From positions 1 to 25,200 of the IMG/VR virus record IMGVR_UViG_3300027659_000191: DNA of 25,200 bases; one strand, given 5' to 3'. Of this stretch, positions 23,583 to 25,200 are shown in pieces. The notes beneath the pieces were generated by a model, which was given only the letters and a program-made list of their open reading frames with translations, did no database searches and was not told the origin of the DNA. This DNA is from a virus. The position numbers and the translations under genes were made by a program. The stretch's first letter is position 1. Each line of letters starts with the position of its first letter.

Positions 23583-24429
23583 TAAGATATTTCTCCAAAA
23601 CATGGTTGACTTTTTTGCAATTTTCTGGGCCGATTGCCTCGTCGCAGAACTCCATCAAGTCCATTAATTTATAGTTCAGCATCAGATTTTCTGCACCGAA
23701 CGCGTTTAGATTCTGAATATATTTATACTTACTAGTAATAGGTAGGTTTGCTGCAATATCATACGCAGTACCATATGCACGTACTAGATCCAAAGCTTTC
23801 TTAGGGCCCACACCAGGAACTCCAAGCACATTATCACCAGAATCACCTTGCAGGCATTTAATGCTAATATACTCTTCTCTAGTAAATTCATAATGTTCTG
23901 CCCAATTATCCACAGTGAATTCTTTACGCGTGACATAAGAGAATTGACTAACTCCCTCATCTACTAATAGATTCCAGTCACGATCTGAGCTAATCAACCA
24001 TACCTGGTCAATCTCAAACTTCTTCTTATTCTTTACGATTAGAGCAGCAATATCATCAGCTTCTGTCTTATCGAAACGAAATACTGGAAAATGAGTTGAC
24101 TCTTCGTAGGATTCCATAACTCGGTTGAATTCTTCGAAGAAAAGCTCGAACTCTTTCTGCTCCTCAGGGGTCTGTAAAGCATGCTTATCTTTACGATTTT
24201 GCTTGTACTCAGGGTAAATAGCTTTACGATAGCTACTAGAACCTGAATCACAAGTCATAACTACTTTACCCGCACCGTACGATTTACGCAGACTATCTAC
24301 AGTGCGGATATAAGATTCTAGGAAATTTAGGTCTCCTGAATGTTTCCAGCGAAAGGCTAGATTAAGAGAATCTACGACCATTACAGTACGTGGGTTCAAT
24401 TCTGTAATACTTGAGAATGTTTTAGCCAT
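23566..24429 (-). CDS. 5'-3' exonuclease / flap endonuclease (T5 D15, T4 RNase H type)
   Basis: 287 residues. FEN-family acidic residues are seen in VVDSLN (D20), CDSGSSSYRKAIYPEYKQNR (D61, with Lys/Arg of the arch), EADD (123-126), SSDRD (147-151), and GDSGDNVLGVPGVGPKKA (195-212), which includes the helix-3-turn-helix. The enzyme removes RNA primers and 5' flaps during lagging-strand synthesis, using two divalent metal ions. There is no polymerase domain. A promoter lies just upstream; dUTPase and reductase follow. Confidence 0.93.
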   Translation of the reverse strand: MAKTFSSITELNPRTVMVVDSLNLAFRWKHSGDLNFLESYIRTVDSLRKSYGAGKVVMTCDSGSSSYRKAIYPEYKQNRKDKHALQTPEEQKEFELFFEEFNRVMESYEESTHFPVFRFDKTEADDIAALIVKNKKKFEIDQVWLISSDRDWNLLVDEGVSQFSYVTRKEFTVDNWAEHYEFTREEYISIKCLQGDSGDNVLGVPGVGPKKALDLVRAYGTAYDIAANLPITSKYKYIQNLNAFGAENLMLNYKLMDLMEFCDEAIGPENCKKVNHVLEKYLNGIAN

Positions 24430-24453
24430 AGTATGTTTTATTTAAGAATAATT

Positions 24454-24482
24454 ATTATAACAATAATGATAAAGAAAGTCAA
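24454..24482 (-). promoter_or_regulatory. sigma70-type promoter for exonuclease-dUTPase-reductase
   Basis: Read on the - strand: -35 TTGACT (24482-24477), a 17-base spacer, -10 TATAAT (24459-24454). Eleven of twelve box positions match consensus. The -35 box overlaps the TGA stop of the nuclease gene. RNA would start near 24447, about 18 bases before the exonuclease ATG at 24429. It would uncouple these three genes from the upstream nuclease and ATPase. Confidence 0.85.
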
Positions 24483-24931
24483 GCTATGAATTTTGGTTTC
24501 TCATTTACAAGATAATCTTCTAGTAGAGATATAAAGAACTCGTGCTCGTCAATATGTATTAACATGTGCCTATAATCTGCGGAAGGTATTTCAGTAAAGG
24601 CTACAAATACTTTACTACGATCGTGTTTGAAGATCAAAATTGGCGCTTTATTAACCTGAATTCCCTGTCGTATGGCCTGCTTCCACCATTCGATAAGCTG
24701 AGGATTCTTATTAGTTAATAGACCACTATTGATATGATCGTCCTTATAGTGCTTAACTTCTACACAATAGAGATTCTTCTCGTTGGGAACATATAAATCT
24801 CCTTTCAATCCGTGTTTCTCATTAAGAGCACCCGAACCTGGAGTACGTTCCCAATTCAATCCTGTAGCTTTTCTTAGCACATCTCTAATAACTGACTCTG
24901 CTCTAGCTCCTTTATCCCTACTATCTACCAT
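24479..24931 (-). CDS. PD-(D/E)XK nuclease, Holliday-junction-resolvase-like
   Basis: 150 residues. The N-terminus SRDKGARAESVIRDVL carries the conserved Glu (E12), then RTPGSGA (29-35), KGDLY (43-47, catalytic Asp 45) and VEVKHYK (57-63, E58 and K60). That order is the PD-(D/E)XK core and the RTPGSGA segment resembles archaeal Hjc-like and phage resolvases. It probably cuts branched DNA during recombination or before packaging. A different restriction-like or exonuclease role is possible. Its start overlaps the stop of the ATPase gene (TAATG), consistent with joint action in recombination. Confidence 0.75.
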   Translation of the reverse strand: MVDSRDKGARAESVIRDVLRKATGLNWERTPGSGALNEKHGLKGDLYVPNEKNLYCVEVKHYKDDHINSGLLTNKNPQLIEWWKQAIRQGIQVNKAPILIFKHDRSKVFVAFTEIPSADYRHMLIHIDEHEFFISLLEDYLVNEKPKFIA

Positions 24932-25200
24932 TATTCAATCCTTGATATATTCTTAGTTTTAATTACCTGAATCTTCTCTAATAGGGGATGGCTAAAACCA
25001 TGACTTATTACAAATGTATTTAAGTGTTCTTCTGCTAGCAATACTTCTACTAACTTCTCTTTGCCTTCTGTGTCTAAATTCTCGATGGTTTCATCTAGGA
25101 TCAGTAGATTGATTCTACTATTACTAAGAGACTGCATAAGTTTGCGAATCCCCAGCAATGCTGCTGCATTTACGCGCGCACGCTCTCCACCACTAAGTGC
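24931..25200 (-). CDS. C-terminal end of an SbcC/Rad50/gp46-type recombination ATPase (5' end outside window)
   Basis: The frame is open to the window edge, giving 89 visible residues of the C-terminal ATPase lobe. Directly visible are the ABC signature LSGGE (2-6), Walker B INLLILDE (30-37), the D-loop ENLDTEG (40-46) and the H-switch ISHGF (65-69). This is the C-terminal half of an SMC-like ATPase such as T4 gp46 or SbcC, partner of an Mre11-like nuclease that trims DNA ends. A TTG at 25158 is a chance start codon within the gene. The Walker A half and coiled coil lie beyond the window. Confidence 0.88.
   Translation of the reverse strand, partial: ALSGGERARVNAAALLGIRKLMQSLSNSRINLLILDETIENLDTEGKEKLVEVLLAEEHLNTFVISHGFSHPLLEKIQVIKTKNISRIE

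Overview
The window is a piece of a tailed double-stranded DNA phage (Caudoviricetes) that infects a Gram-negative, probably aquatic, bacterium. The grounds are: long modular tail-fibre and adhesin genes of the kind common in cyanophages, pelagiphages and uncultured freshwater phages; a lysis cassette with a two-part spanin, which needs an outer membrane; and a typical phage replication and nucleotide set (PhoH, vitamin-B12-type ribonucleotide reductase, dUTPase, 5' exonuclease, an SbcC/gp46-type ATPase). No integrase, repressor, tRNA, CRISPR array or insertion sequence is visible. Genus and host cannot be named from this stretch.

Layout. (1) Positions 1-14103, + strand: a run of virion and host-recognition genes. 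It opens with the tail of a collagen-like fibre gene and a small virion protein, followed by a giant 1801-residue adhesin (IPT-like, Ig-like, five LamG, a Gly-rich domain, SPRY), a 347-residue DUF7483-like protein, and a 1099-residue fibre that carries the same modules in one chain. Six smaller genes follow, two of them with Gly-rich domains. (2) 14107-16649, + strand: a small Cys-rich protein, inner and outer spanin, GH19 endolysin, a DUF4337 membrane protein, a 3TM-type holin and a 53-residue secreted Lys-rich peptide. (3) 16675-17754, + strand: PhoH-like ATPase and a conserved phage protein, closed by a strong terminator. (4) 17826-21244, + strand: a separate transcription unit with a perfect sigma70 promoter (TTGACA, 17 bases, TATAAT). 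It holds four small fibre-like genes, one with five GPP triplets, then a Gly-zipper/Gln-rich protein and a small unknown, and closes with a second terminator. (5) 25200-21286, - strand: recombination ATPase (partial), PD-(D/E)XK nuclease, 5'-3' exonuclease, dUTPase and class II ribonucleotide reductase, packed head to tail, with a good sigma70 promoter inside the cluster before the exonuclease.

How it fits together. The - strand genes make dNTPs, keep uracil out of DNA and process recombination and replication intermediates. The + strand genes build the host-contact surface and then open the cell. The two blocks converge at the terminator at 21248-21283. Many neighbours overlap by TAATG or ATGA, so translational coupling is probably widespread. 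The most distinctive feature is the adhesin locus: about a dozen domain types are reused in different orders in neighbouring genes. It includes a Gly-rich domain inserted into a LamG-SPRY linker and a SPRY-DUF7483 chain that is split in one copy and fused in the other.
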